Source: an uncultured Erythrobacter sp.
GTDB lineage: Bacteria > Pseudomonadota > Alphaproteobacteria > Sphingomonadales > Sphingomonadaceae
Direction: 5' to 3'
DNA length: 64,000 nt
Assembly (NCBI GenBank): GCA_947495695.1
Contig: CANLZP010000001.1
Location: 269,069-333,068, forward strand
This document shows positions 10,036-19,658 of this stretch, one piece after another; within the stretch, counting starts at the first letter, position 1, and the number at the start of each line of letters is the position of its first letter. The position numbers and the translations under genes are program-made. Below the pieces are notes generated by a model that saw nothing but the letters and a program-made list of their open reading frames with translations, had not been told where the DNA came from and did not search any database.

Positions 10036-10752
10036 GTGCTGATCAGCAGCCATGTGCATTCCATAAAATTTTCAGCAGCTATGCCTTTGGTGCTGCTGGT
10101 GGCTGCTTGTGCGTCCACTCCCGAGCCATTGATTGGGCCTGTTACAGCAACAGCCAATGCCGATCTGGGACAGGCCGATTATCATTCCGCAACAGCCGAA
10201 GCCTATGCATTGAATGCAGGCGACCGGTTGAGCGTTCTGGTGTTCAGAGAGCCAGATTTGTCGGCCGAAGCGATCGCCATCGGGCCGGAAGGCACCATCG
10301 CATTGCCCTTGATTGGCAATGTTCAGGCAGCCAGCCTGACCACCGACCAGCTAGCACAGGAAATAAGAGGCCGTTTGGATAGTGCAGGATTGCGCCAGCC
10401 CGATGTCAGCGTGAATGTGGTCGAGTTTGCCTCGCATTTAGTGACCGTCGAAGGCGGTGTCGAAGAACCGGGTGTCTATCAATTCACTCCGGGCGCCAAA
10501 TTGTCCTCAGCCATTGCCTTGGCAAAGGGCCCAAACCGGGTGGCAAAACTGCGCGACGTCGTCGTCTTTAGAGAGGTCAACGAGCAAGTCTCCATCGCGA
10601 AGTTTGATTATCAAGCCGTCCGGCGCGGCACGATGATTGACCCCGTCATGCAACCTGGCGACCGCGTAGTAGTGGGCATTTCTGGTCTATCGCAGCTATG
10701 GCAGGACACTATCCGTGCCTTGCCCGCCTTTGGCTTGTTTACGCAGATTTAG
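10036..10752 (+). CDS. Polysaccharide export protein, Wza-like (outer-membrane lipoprotein)
   Basis: Lipobox-like VLLVAACAS, YALNAGDRLSVLVFREPDLSAEAIAIGPEGTIALPLIGNVQAASLTTDQLAQEI, SLBB-like ...VTVEGGVEEPGVYQFTPGAKLSSAIALAKG. Confidence 0.9.
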   Translation: MLISSHVHSIKFSAAMPLVLLVAACASTPEPLIGPVTATANADLGQADYHSATAEAYALNAGDRLSVLVFREPDLSAEAIAIGPEGTIALPLIGNVQAASLTTDQLAQEIRGRLDSAGLRQPDVSVNVVEFASHLVTVEGGVEEPGVYQFTPGAKLSSAIALAKGPNRVAKLRDVVVFREVNEQVSIAKFDYQAVRRGTMIDPVMQPGDRVVVGISGLSQLWQDTIRALPAFGLFTQI

Positions 10753-10761
10753 GGGCGGGAA

Positions 10762-12993
10762 ATGAACACACCTTCAACCACCAGCCCTTCGTCGGGGGAT
10801 CAACGCGAATGGGATGACCAATCCGACTGGGTGACCATGTCAGATGAACACGGCACCAGATCGGGTGGAGGCGGTTTGTCTACTCTATTTGACCTGCCCA
10901 CCATGCGCGGATTTTTGTTCCGGCAACGCTACATTCTGATCGCTACAATTATTCTGTCATTGCTGGCCGCGCTCATTCTTACCCTGCTCGCTACGCCAGT
11001 TTACGAAGCGCGCTCGTCCGTCAGGGTTGAACCGCAAGGCAATTATATTGTCGAAGGCCAAGATCTGGCACCGGCAATCACATCGGGCCAAGTCTCGCAA
11101 TATCTGCAGACCTTGGGAGAGGTGATCGAAAGCCGGAAGATGGCTGAATTGGTCGTCGGAACACTCAACCTGCAGAACCGCAGCGATTTTCTTGGCGACG
11201 ATGTAGATAGTAATCGCCCCGAGAAAATCAGTGATGAACAATGGGCTGAGCTGAAGAAGGAAATGGCGATTGCGATTACGCAGGGCGGCGTCGCAGCAGA
11301 AATTCCCTATGACAGCCGAATTCTGAAGATCCGCTTTTCCAGCAGCAATCCAGCCATCGCAGCCCAACTTGCCAATGCTTATGCAGAAAATTTCGCGGCT
11401 GACGACAGCCGTCAAACCTTGGCCAACAATGCGTATGCTCTGGAATATCTCGACGGCCAGATTACCGAAACGCGGCAGCGCCTTCAGGATGCCGAGCTGG
11501 CCGCAAACGCCTATGCCCGGCGCAACAGTATTGTCGGGCCTACGTCGATCAATGCCGACAACAGTTATGGCGGCGAAGGTGGCCAGACAATCACCGCGCT
11601 GAATCTGGCACAGATCAACGCCAGCTATACCGAGGCCCGCGCCAAGAGGATCGAGCTTGAGCAAAAATGGCTGGCGATTGCCGGCACGCCCGCGCGCCAA
11701 ATATCAGCTGTGCAAAACAGCGAAGTGCTAAGGGATTTGATTGGCGAGAGTTCTACGCTGTCCGCCAATCTTGCGGATCTGAGGCAGCGGTACGACGATA
11801 ATTATCCGCAGGTTCAGGAGCTGAACGCGAGACTGGCGGAATTGAACCGGCAAATCGACCAGACGGGAGCCGACATCAAGGCTGGTATCCGCAGCGATTT
11901 TGAAGTTGCCAAGCGTCAGGAACAAGCATTGTCAGCCGAAGTTGGCCGTGTTTCGCGCAACACTTTAGACGAGCAGGACCGGCGCGTGCGTTATGGCCTT
12001 CTTGATCGTGAGGCCAGCGCCATCCGAGTCCAGTTGGCGACCTTGCTTGATCGCTACAACCAGATTTCCTCTGCTGAAAATGTACAGACCGGGTCAATCA
12101 CTTTGCTCGACCCTGCTTTGAAGCCCACCACTCCCGTGTCCCCCAATCTTACCCGAAATTTGTTCATTGCATTGATCTTGGGCTCCGGATTGGCACTGAC
12201 CATCGCAATCTTGCGCGAAGTATTCGATGATCGTCTTCGGTCACTGGCAGAAGTGGAAGATCGCTTTGGCGTGCCCCTGTTGGGCCACACCCCATATCTG
12301 GTGGCTGATGATCTGGATGATGAGGGGTCCGCCGCGCATATCGCCTTGATGGAATCCTATTCCTCCATTGCGTTGGCGATCCATTATGCCTTGCCCAAAC
12401 GGCATCGAGTATTGCAATTCACTAGCAGCCAGGCGTCTGAAGGCAAAACCACCTCGGCCATCGCATTGGCAGAGAAATACGCCAAACTGGGTCATAAAAC
12501 CTTGTTGGTGGATGCCGATTTGCGGCGTCCTGCCATGGCAGGGGCCTATGGATTGGACAAACCGCAGCAAGGTTTCGCCGAAGTTCTGAAGGGTCAGGCA
12601 GACATTCAATCGGTGCTGCTTCCCGAGGTGCATGAAAACCTGGATGTCCTACCGCTAGGAACCTTACCGGCGGATCCTGTCGAGCTGATGGCTTCGGGCT
12701 ATATCCGCACCTTCATTGCCCAATATCGCGAGCAATATGACTATGTGATCTTCGATTCATCACCAGTGGTTGGCATTGCAGACGCGCCGATCCTGTCACG
12801 TCTGGTGGATTCGACAATATTCATCGTTGAGGCCAACCGGGTTCACTTTGGACAAGCCAAGGCTGCTTTGCGCAGGCTGAAGGCAGCAGGCGCAAATGTT
12901 CCCGGACTGATCTTGACCAAATATCGCCCGCAAGAAGCCGGGCAGTCCTATGGCTATGAATATCAATATTATTCCTATTCCAAGGATGCTTGA
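10762..12993 (+). CDS. Polysaccharide co-polymerase/tyrosine autokinase, Wzc/GumC-like
   Basis: 743 aa; Wzz domain, long coiled coil, Walker motifs (SSQASEGKTTSAIALAEKYAKLGHKTLLVDADLRRP), Tyr-rich C-terminus YGYEYQYYSYSKDA. Confidence 0.92.
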   Translation: MNTPSTTSPSSGDQREWDDQSDWVTMSDEHGTRSGGGGLSTLFDLPTMRGFLFRQRYILIATIILSLLAALILTLLATPVYEARSSVRVEPQGNYIVEGQDLAPAITSGQVSQYLQTLGEVIESRKMAELVVGTLNLQNRSDFLGDDVDSNRPEKISDEQWAELKKEMAIAITQGGVAAEIPYDSRILKIRFSSSNPAIAAQLANAYAENFAADDSRQTLANNAYALEYLDGQITETRQRLQDAELAANAYARRNSIVGPTSINADNSYGGEGGQTITALNLAQINASYTEARAKRIELEQKWLAIAGTPARQISAVQNSEVLRDLIGESSTLSANLADLRQRYDDNYPQVQELNARLAELNRQIDQTGADIKAGIRSDFEVAKRQEQALSAEVGRVSRNTLDEQDRRVRYGLLDREASAIRVQLATLLDRYNQISSAENVQTGSITLLDPALKPTTPVSPNLTRNLFIALILGSGLALTIAILREVFDDRLRSLAEVEDRFGVPLLGHTPYLVADDLDDEGSAAHIALMESYSSIALAIHYALPKRHRVLQFTSSQASEGKTTSAIALAEKYAKLGHKTLLVDADLRRPAMAGAYGLDKPQQGFAEVLKGQADIQSVLLPEVHENLDVLPLGTLPADPVELMASGYIRTFIAQYREQYDYVIFDSSPVVGIADAPILSRLVDSTIFIVEANRVHFGQAKAALRRLKAAGANVPGLILTKYRPQEAGQSYGYEYQYYSYSKDA

Positions 12994-13907
12994 TGGCAAG
13001 CGGGCCATCAAGCCAGTCTGAAGGGCCAAGCTTGACCGGAGATGGGGCGAGCTTTTCAGTAATTATTCCTGCCCATAATGAAGAGGCCGTGATCGAACGG
13101 TGTCTGCGGTCAATCTACTCTGGTGCAATTACAGACAACAATCCCGAAGTGATCGTGGCCGCAAATGGGTGCACCGATCAGACTGTTGCTAAAGCTCGCG
13201 CAGCGGCGCCGAATGCTCTGATTCTTGATATTCAGCAGCCATCAAAAGCCGGGGCAATCAATCAGGCCAGCAGCGTTGCCAGCCACTTTCCGCGGTTGAT
13301 CATGGATGCCGATATCGAAGCTTCGTTCGACACATTGGCAGCAACCGCAGACGTTCTGCGGCAGGGTCGCGCGCTTGCAGCATCACCGCTCATGAAACTC
13401 AATCTGGCACAATCCAGCCGCGCCGTCCGGTCCTATTACAAGGTCTGGCTGACCCTGCCCTATGCTGCCAACGGATTGATTGGTGGAGGCGTCTATGGCC
13501 TGTCACAAGAAGGTTGGGGGCGCGTTGCCCCCTTGCCCGACATCATCGGCGATGATCTTTATGTGCGGACCCGCTTTGCACAATCTGAACGGGCCAATGT
13601 CTCCCACACTTCAGACGGTCATGCCATTGGCGTTATCATGACACCGCCAACAACCTTGAGTGAACTCATCAAGATAGAGGCAAGGCGCAGGATGGGTAAG
13701 CACGAGGTCGACCGCCACTATCCCACACTGCAAAGCGGCAACATTAACAGATGGCGTGATCTTTTTGGAAGCCTTTCCAAAGGGGCAAACCTGCTCGACC
13801 TCGCGATCTATATAGCCGTCAAGCTGGCAGCCTATGCGCGCTTCAAATTCAACCTGATCAGAGGCAAGCGCGAATGGGCGCGCGATGCATCTTCGCGGAT
13901 AGCATGA
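12993..13907 (+). CDS. Glycosyltransferase family 2 protein
   Basis: SVIIPAHNEEAVIERCLRSIY, IVAANGCTDQTVAKAR, LIMDADIEASFDTLAAT; ATG overlaps upstream TGA. Confidence 0.85.
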   Translation: MASGPSSQSEGPSLTGDGASFSVIIPAHNEEAVIERCLRSIYSGAITDNNPEVIVAANGCTDQTVAKARAAAPNALILDIQQPSKAGAINQASSVASHFPRLIMDADIEASFDTLAATADVLRQGRALAASPLMKLNLAQSSRAVRSYYKVWLTLPYAANGLIGGGVYGLSQEGWGRVAPLPDIIGDDLYVRTRFAQSERANVSHTSDGHAIGVIMTPPTTLSELIKIEARRRMGKHEVDRHYPTLQSGNINRWRDLFGSLSKGANLLDLAIYIAVKLAAYARFKFNLIRGKREWARDASSRIA

Positions 13908-15235
13908 TGGCCAGCAGAGCAATCAACCTTGGCGGCGGGCAGACAGGGAGCACGCGCGGTCTCGGCCGACTCGGCATCCCTGCCCATGTGTGGCCTGCGA
14001 TCATCATCACCTATGCGGCAGTTCTGCCGCAAGAACTGGCCATCAGCCTGGGCGGCGCCATGCTGTTTCCGTACCGTTTGGTGTTATTGGTCAGCATTCC
14101 CTGGCTGCTGCACAGCTTCTTTTCAGGCGGTCTGCGCGCCCATGGCATCGACGCATTGGCGGGACTCGTAACCGTATGGATGACCATCGCCATGCTAATC
14201 AACGAGCCGGCATTGCGTGCATTGGAATTTGGGACAGCCCATTCGATAGACTTTGGCATCGCCTATTTCGCTGGCCGAGTGTCCTTGCGCAATACACGCG
14301 ATTTCAAGGTCTACTTTGCAGCGCTGATGCCTTTATTGGCGGGTTTGGCCTTTGTGATGATGGTCGAATCTCTAACCCACAGGCATTGGGTGCGCCCCTT
14401 CATCGCGCAATTCTTGGGGGAACCTCCCCCTTCGCTTCACCAACAAGTGCGTTTGGGGCTCTACCGCGCTGCCGGGCCATTCCCGCACCCAATTCTGGGC
14501 GGGGTCTTCATGGCATCTCTGCTGCCGCTTGCCATGTTCGCGACTGACCGAAAGGCATGGATGACGATAGGCCTTGTGGCTGCTTGCAGCATGATTTTCA
14601 CGGTTAGCAGCACGGCGATATTGTGCTTCTTGTTCGCCCTAATTTTGATTGTCATCCTATGGTTTCAAAAGGCCTCGCGCGGTCCGGTCTTACTCCTTTC
14701 AGCGATTGGTGCGCTGACCCTATTCAGCTTTGTCACCGTCGCCTCGGACAGCGGGCCACTGACATTTGCGATCTATCGGCTAACGCTTGATCCCGCGTCG
14801 GGTTATTGGCGATTGCTCATTTGGGAATATGCTGGTGCCGAAGCACTCAACAATCCATTGTTCGGCATTGGATTGCGTGATTGGTTCCGGCCGTCCTTTA
14901 TGGTGACATCCTCCATCGACGCGCATTTTCTCCTATGGTCAATGCGATTCGGATTTGTCGCTGGCGTGGGTTGCGTCTTGGTATTTGCTGGATCCGCATT
15001 GCATTTGTTGTGGAACATGCAGCTACAAAATGAAGCGGCCCGAAAGGTTTCGATGGGCTTGGCGATTTGTCTGCTGGCGCTCGTCTTTAGTGGCTTTACA
15101 GTGGCATTTTGGGGCGGATTGGCCGCTTGGTCTTATATGCTGTGCGGCGCTGCGATTACGATCGGCACTCCAAAATTTGGTTTTGAGCCTGCGGCGGTAG
15201 CCACCGATCCAAAGAACGACCGGGTCGAGCGCTGA
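13907..15235 (+). CDS. O-antigen ligase/polymerase-like multi-TM protein (start approximate)
   Basis: ~440 aa, many TM segments, ...SGYWRLLIWEYAGAEALNNPLFGIGLRDWFRP... with conserved late-loop arrangement of Wzy/O-antigen ligases. Confidence 0.72.
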   Translation: MASRAINLGGGQTGSTRGLGRLGIPAHVWPAIIITYAAVLPQELAISLGGAMLFPYRLVLLVSIPWLLHSFFSGGLRAHGIDALAGLVTVWMTIAMLINEPALRALEFGTAHSIDFGIAYFAGRVSLRNTRDFKVYFAALMPLLAGLAFVMMVESLTHRHWVRPFIAQFLGEPPPSLHQQVRLGLYRAAGPFPHPILGGVFMASLLPLAMFATDRKAWMTIGLVAACSMIFTVSSTAILCFLFALILIVILWFQKASRGPVLLLSAIGALTLFSFVTVASDSGPLTFAIYRLTLDPASGYWRLLIWEYAGAEALNNPLFGIGLRDWFRPSFMVTSSIDAHFLLWSMRFGFVAGVGCVLVFAGSALHLLWNMQLQNEAARKVSMGLAICLLALVFSGFTVAFWGGLAAWSYMLCGAAITIGTPKFGFEPAAVATDPKNDRVER

Positions 15236-16116
15236 TGTCCAGCTTTGCCTTGGTAACAAAGACATATCTCGGCGACATCAAGCCCTTTACCGATCTTTGC
15301 AAAAGCATCGACCGGCTGATGCCCGACACTCAGCATTATGTCCTGATCGATCACGCAGATGCAGCAGCCTTTGCGCCATTCGAAGGGCCAAAGCGAACCA
15401 TCATCGATTGTTCGCAGTTGCTTCCTCAATTGCGCGAGACACACCTGCTGCGCCGCCGGTTTTGGCGGATCGGCTTCACACGGATGGTACGAGGCTGGAT
15501 CTATCAGCAGATCGCCAAGATCGCCTTTGTCGCTACTATGGAGGAGGATGCAGCGGTCCATCTGGACAGCGATGTTGCCTTGCTTCAGCCGATCAAGACC
15601 GAGCATGTTTTTCCAGATGGTGCTGTCAGACTTTACCATCAGCCTGGCAGCGGCAAAGGGCCACACCATTTGAAATGGCATAAGGTGGCGCAAAGAGTGC
15701 TTGGCCTGCCGCAAACCGGTTATAGCGGATCTGACTATATCGGCCCATTGGTGTCGTGGTCTCCAGTTGTGATCAGCGCCATAATTGACCGGATTGAAGC
15801 CACCAACCGAGCCGACTGGATAAAGGTGCTGGCGAGGCACTTTCGCTTCTCAGAGTATATTATCTACGGTATTTTCTGCGATCATATCGCTGGCAGGCAT
15901 CAGCAACTCATCACTCCATCAAGCGATCAATCTTGTCACAATTGCTGGGGCTACGATTTGTTTTCGTCCAGCGAGGTCGATCGCTTCGTCAGTGACTTGC
16001 ACGAGGATCATCTAGCCGTTCTGATCCAATCCAACCTGCATTTGCCAGAGCAAGAACGACGATCGATCTTGAACCGAATGAAGGAAAGATTCCGGACTCT
16101 GGATGCTGGCTCATGA
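15235..16116 (+). CDS. DUF6492-like putative glycosyltransferase
   Basis: FALVTKTYLGDIKPFTDLCKSIDRLMPDTQHYVLIDHADAAAF..., HLDSDVALLQPI DXD-like motif; start overlaps upstream stop. Confidence 0.6.
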   Translation: MSSFALVTKTYLGDIKPFTDLCKSIDRLMPDTQHYVLIDHADAAAFAPFEGPKRTIIDCSQLLPQLRETHLLRRRFWRIGFTRMVRGWIYQQIAKIAFVATMEEDAAVHLDSDVALLQPIKTEHVFPDGAVRLYHQPGSGKGPHHLKWHKVAQRVLGLPQTGYSGSDYIGPLVSWSPVVISAIIDRIEATNRADWIKVLARHFRFSEYIIYGIFCDHIAGRHQQLITPSSDQSCHNCWGYDLFSSSEVDRFVSDLHEDHLAVLIQSNLHLPEQERRSILNRMKERFRTLDAGS

Positions 16117-17060
16117 CCCTGGCACCCCAGGCTGACACAGCGCACTCTGCCGCTCTGAGCATCTTGATCGTTGGCTACAATTCTGCTGGTTTTCTGGAAA
16201 GCTGCATTGGGTCGATCAAGCCCTTACTGGATCAGCCAGAATTCGAGGTTCTTTTCATCAATAATGGCGATGACGGATCGGAGGAGTTGCTCGCCAATGC
16301 CTTTCCGCAAGTCCGCATCGTGCCAAGCCAAGGCAACATCGGGTTTGGTCGGGCGAACAATTGCCTCGCCAAGCATGCGAACGGCCAGCATTTATTGCTG
16401 CTCAATCCCGATACGGAGGCATCGCCGGGCGCGATCAGAGCTCTGCTGCTCGCCGCCGCCGATCATCCAGACCATCCGATATTGGGCGCTGTCACAAGTA
16501 CCGAACGCGATGGATCGCAGACTCTGCCGCAAATGGAGTTGCCCGGCATCCGAACGCTGGCCCGAGGTTTGATCGGTCGAGCGGCAAGGCCACTATCCGT
16601 GACGCAATCTGGCGGCCTCATCCCGGCGAACTGCGTCAGCGGAGGCTGCATGATGGTCCGCCGCGAAGTCTGGGAACGCTTGGGGGGTTTTGACGAAGAC
16701 TTCTTTCTCTATGGAGAGGATATCGATCTGTGCAAGCGAGCGAGCGCCATGGGATACAAGTTGGCGCTCGTGCCCAATGCGCGGATCTATCACGATGTCG
16801 GCAGCGGGAGTTACTTCGCGCCCAACCGTTTGCTTTTGCAGATGCGGGGCAACGCGCATTACTTTCGCAAGCATAGCAATCCCGCGCATGCGGCCGCTTG
16901 CATCGCTGTGCTGTGGGTCTCTGCTTGGGTGCGCTTTGCCGCGGGCGGTTTGATGGGTCTGCGCAGCGAAAAATACCGCCAGATGTCAGCGGGATTTGCC
17001 TCGATAGCTCTGCGACCGTGGACATGGTGGAATGGTTATCGCAAGCTCAGCAATCACTAA
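16113..17060 (+). CDS. Glycosyltransferase family 2 protein (rhamnosyltransferase-like)
   Basis: LSILIVGYNSAGFLESCIGSIKP, FINNGDDGSEELL, IGFGRANNCLAKHANGQHLLLLNPDTE, GGFDEDFFLYGEDIDLCKRASAMGYKLALVPNARIYHDVGSG. Confidence 0.9.
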   Translation: MTLAPQADTAHSAALSILIVGYNSAGFLESCIGSIKPLLDQPEFEVLFINNGDDGSEELLANAFPQVRIVPSQGNIGFGRANNCLAKHANGQHLLLLNPDTEASPGAIRALLLAAADHPDHPILGAVTSTERDGSQTLPQMELPGIRTLARGLIGRAARPLSVTQSGGLIPANCVSGGCMMVRREVWERLGGFDEDFFLYGEDIDLCKRASAMGYKLALVPNARIYHDVGSGSYFAPNRLLLQMRGNAHYFRKHSNPAHAAACIAVLWVSAWVRFAAGGLMGLRSEKYRQMSAGFASIALRPWTWWNGYRKLSNH

Positions 17061-17182
17061 CGAAACATCGAAGTTTTGCAATCACTCGCTAAGATAATTA
17101 TCCTATTTGGTACATTTTTCATTTTCCTACATGAGAATATGGCATTAGCTGTCCGCCCGTTTTCACCCAAACGGAGAATGCC

Positions 17183-17452
17183 ATGCCCATCGATAACTTC
17201 AGCACAACATCAGACAGTCCGATCGCACCTGCTCAGGATTGCTTCCCAATCGCACCTGACGACATCGCGGAATTGTCCAAGATCACCAAGGCAATCTATG
17301 TTGGTTCAGGCGGAGATGTGGTTGTCCGGGCTTTGCGTGCAGACACCGATGTGGTGTTTCGCAATGTCCCCGATGGCTACATTCTCGACATCCGGGCCAG
17401 CGCTGTCCGCGCCAATGGAACGACCGCCACAGACCTGATCGGCCTTGCCTGA
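17183..17452 (+). CDS. Spike base protein-like (RCAP_Rcc01079/GhsA-like, GTA/phage head-spike family)
   Basis: 89 aa: ...CFPIAPDDIAELSKITKAIYVGSGGDVVVRALRADTDVVFRNVPDGYILDIRASAVRANGTTATDLIGLA, the recognisable 'P.D...L...T+A+YVG.GGD+.V......V.F..VP.G..L.+R...V.A.GTTAT.+..L' pattern. Confidence 0.75.
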   Translation: MPIDNFSTTSDSPIAPAQDCFPIAPDDIAELSKITKAIYVGSGGDVVVRALRADTDVVFRNVPDGYILDIRASAVRANGTTATDLIGLA

Positions 17453-19524
17453 TGCCTGGCTTTGGCTACGGCACCCTGCCGCATCACCACCGGTTAGCGG
17501 CATCGCATAGAGGGTCTGACACGACTGGCTTTGCGATGATCCAACCTTCTGCCCAATGGGACGGAACCGCAGCATCGGGTTTTGGCTCCACGCCGGTAAA
17601 TCGGACCCGCGTGACGGCTCAGCCAGCGATGCAATTGATGGTTCCGCCTAATCAGCATTTTACCGACAAATTGGTGATTGGTGTGTTTGCCGGAGCCAAT
17701 GCTCAAGGTTCACTTTACAACGCCATGGGCCTGTCTCGGGTGGATGTGCATTGTGAAGGCAATGTTCATTCGATTGTCGAGCCCAGCCTCTATCAATTCA
17801 TCGATGTGAACGGCACCGCCCGGTCCTATCTTGGTTGGTGGGTTGAACTGGAGCACAACGGGACCAATGGCGAGGCCTTGATCTATTTCGAGGCCGTGCC
17901 GCAGGATCCCGCCATGCAAAGCCGGGTGCTTGGCCCGGTCAGTTTCTTCCCGCAGCGATATGATGATGGACAAGGCGGCTGGACACCGCACGATCTGTTT
18001 CTTGAAGTTGCTCCATCGCAGCCAAAGATCACCAACCAACGCTATCAAAGCCTGAAGGATGCAGGAAACATCTGCCGAAACCTGGCAGCACAGAACCCTT
18101 TGATCACGGTCACAGAGCCGGGCAATTACACTCTTGATCCCGTCAATGGCAGCTACCAAGGCAATGGCTATGCTACGATCGAGGCCAGTGTTGCTATAAC
18201 AATCGACAAGCCAGCCTATGTTCCTGGCGCATCAACCTCCTTGCGTTGGCGCTATGACGGGATGTGGCTGCGCGGAGGCAACATAACGGTCGACTTTGCC
18301 GAGATTGGGAACATCTATCACGAGAACGCAGCCAATCGGCAGCACGTTTTTGAAGGCGTCAATTTCACCGATAGCAAGGGTCGAGGTGCGTTGTGGCTGA
18401 AAGGTCAAAAGCCAACCCCGTATATCGCCCGCGACAACCCCTATTTCCTCGAATGCGATGTGGAGATTGTGCAAAATCCGTGTCTCAACGCCTCGCTCGT
18501 GCGGGGCTGCAGCTTTGAAAATCTTGCCTATGATGTGATGTCCTATGCCCGCTGCATGGTGGGCAATGTTGTCACCGGTTCGCACAATATTGACTGGCGC
18601 ACACCTGTGCCAGCGATGACCGTGCAATATGTAGGCAGCGCCGCCACGGCGACGATCGAACTGGCCGGATCAAGCGATGCAAACAACCGTCAAATCACTG
18701 TTAAAGTGGACGGCCAGCCTGACCAAAGTTTTGATCTGCGCAATCAAGTGGCCGATTATCAGGCCGACACCAACTATTCGGTCTCAGACGTTGTGGCATG
18801 GATCAACTCGCTGACAGAATGGAGCGCCACGCTGCTCGATGACACGCGCCGGGCAACGGCATTGTCGCATGATAGCGCGTCCAGCTTGGGCAGTGGGTTT
18901 GCGGCAATTGACGCAAACACGGCGCCAGTATCGCTCCATACAGTGTTCGATATTCATGGCGATATCTGGGCGCTGAACCTGCAATCATCGCGCAACAGCA
19001 TCATGTTCGGCAACACATTCTACGGCAATGCCCTGCCAGTGATTACATTGGGTTACAGCTCGATTGAGGACTTGTTGGTGGTGAACAACGCCGCTGATTC
19101 CGACGAGGTGCTCAATCCCAATTTCCTCGATCAGTTCAGCCAATGGTCGAAACCCAGCAGCCATGTGGTGGTGGCCCACAACAGCCTGTCCAATCAGATC
19201 CAGCTTGTTCGGCCCTCGCAGGGCTTCACCGCCGATAGCTATTGCATGCTGGCCAATAATGCGATGCGCGGGATCGAGTGGACTGGCACTCCCGATGCTG
19301 GGTTTTCGATTACCGACAACCATCTGTTTGGTGCAGCGGTCAATCCGGTGGGCGCGAAGCGAACGACCATTTCTGGTACCAAGCAAGACATCTTTGTCGA
19401 TGCGTCTCAGGGCAATTTCTCACCCATCGGCGCTCTTCAAAGCAGTCCAAAAGCCTCTATCGCTCGGTTTGATAAGGGCGGCAACATTCGGGGCGCCAGC
19501 GCACCGGCGGGCGCAGTTCGATAG
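17452..19524 (+). CDS. Putative spike/fibre protein with beta-helix-like central region (GhsB-like by position; distant)
   Basis: 690 aa, no signal peptide, start overlaps spike-base stop; central repeats of short beta/turn segments (GNITVDFAEIGNIYHENAANRQHVFEGVNFTDSKGRGALWLKG..., RGCSFENLAYDVMSYARCMVGNVVTGSHN, QSSRNSIMFGNTFYGNALPVITLG). Confidence 0.55.
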   Translation: MPGFGYGTLPHHHRLAASHRGSDTTGFAMIQPSAQWDGTAASGFGSTPVNRTRVTAQPAMQLMVPPNQHFTDKLVIGVFAGANAQGSLYNAMGLSRVDVHCEGNVHSIVEPSLYQFIDVNGTARSYLGWWVELEHNGTNGEALIYFEAVPQDPAMQSRVLGPVSFFPQRYDDGQGGWTPHDLFLEVAPSQPKITNQRYQSLKDAGNICRNLAAQNPLITVTEPGNYTLDPVNGSYQGNGYATIEASVAITIDKPAYVPGASTSLRWRYDGMWLRGGNITVDFAEIGNIYHENAANRQHVFEGVNFTDSKGRGALWLKGQKPTPYIARDNPYFLECDVEIVQNPCLNASLVRGCSFENLAYDVMSYARCMVGNVVTGSHNIDWRTPVPAMTVQYVGSAATATIELAGSSDANNRQITVKVDGQPDQSFDLRNQVADYQADTNYSVSDVVAWINSLTEWSATLLDDTRRATALSHDSASSLGSGFAAIDANTAPVSLHTVFDIHGDIWALNLQSSRNSIMFGNTFYGNALPVITLGYSSIEDLLVVNNAADSDEVLNPNFLDQFSQWSKPSSHVVVAHNSLSNQIQLVRPSQGFTADSYCMLANNAMRGIEWTGTPDAGFSITDNHLFGAAVNPVGAKRTTISGTKQDIFVDASQGNFSPIGALQSSPKASIARFDKGGNIRGASAPAGAVR

Positions 19525-19530
19525 GCTATC

Positions 19531-19563
19531 GAGGCACGGTAATATCTCCCATTGCCGTGCCTC
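19531..19563 (+). terminator. Strong hairpin downstream of the spike/fibre pair; terminator-like, without a clear T-tract
   Basis: GAGGCACGGTAAT-ATCTCCC-ATTGCCGTGCCTC: 13-bp stem (one G-U), 7-nt loop, 6 nt after the stop codon. Confidence 0.6.
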
Positions 19564-19658
19564 GCGTTCTCATATGAGCGCTTCTCAACAGCATTTAACT
19601 TGCGTCGTGCATTCATTCCGACCTAACCCGCAATTGCAAGATCCAGTCGCGGGAAAAT

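Noticed and set aside
17183-19524. Spike pair as part of a prophage.
   Set aside because: No terminase, portal, capsid, tail or integrase genes are seen around it; flanks are glycosyltransferases.
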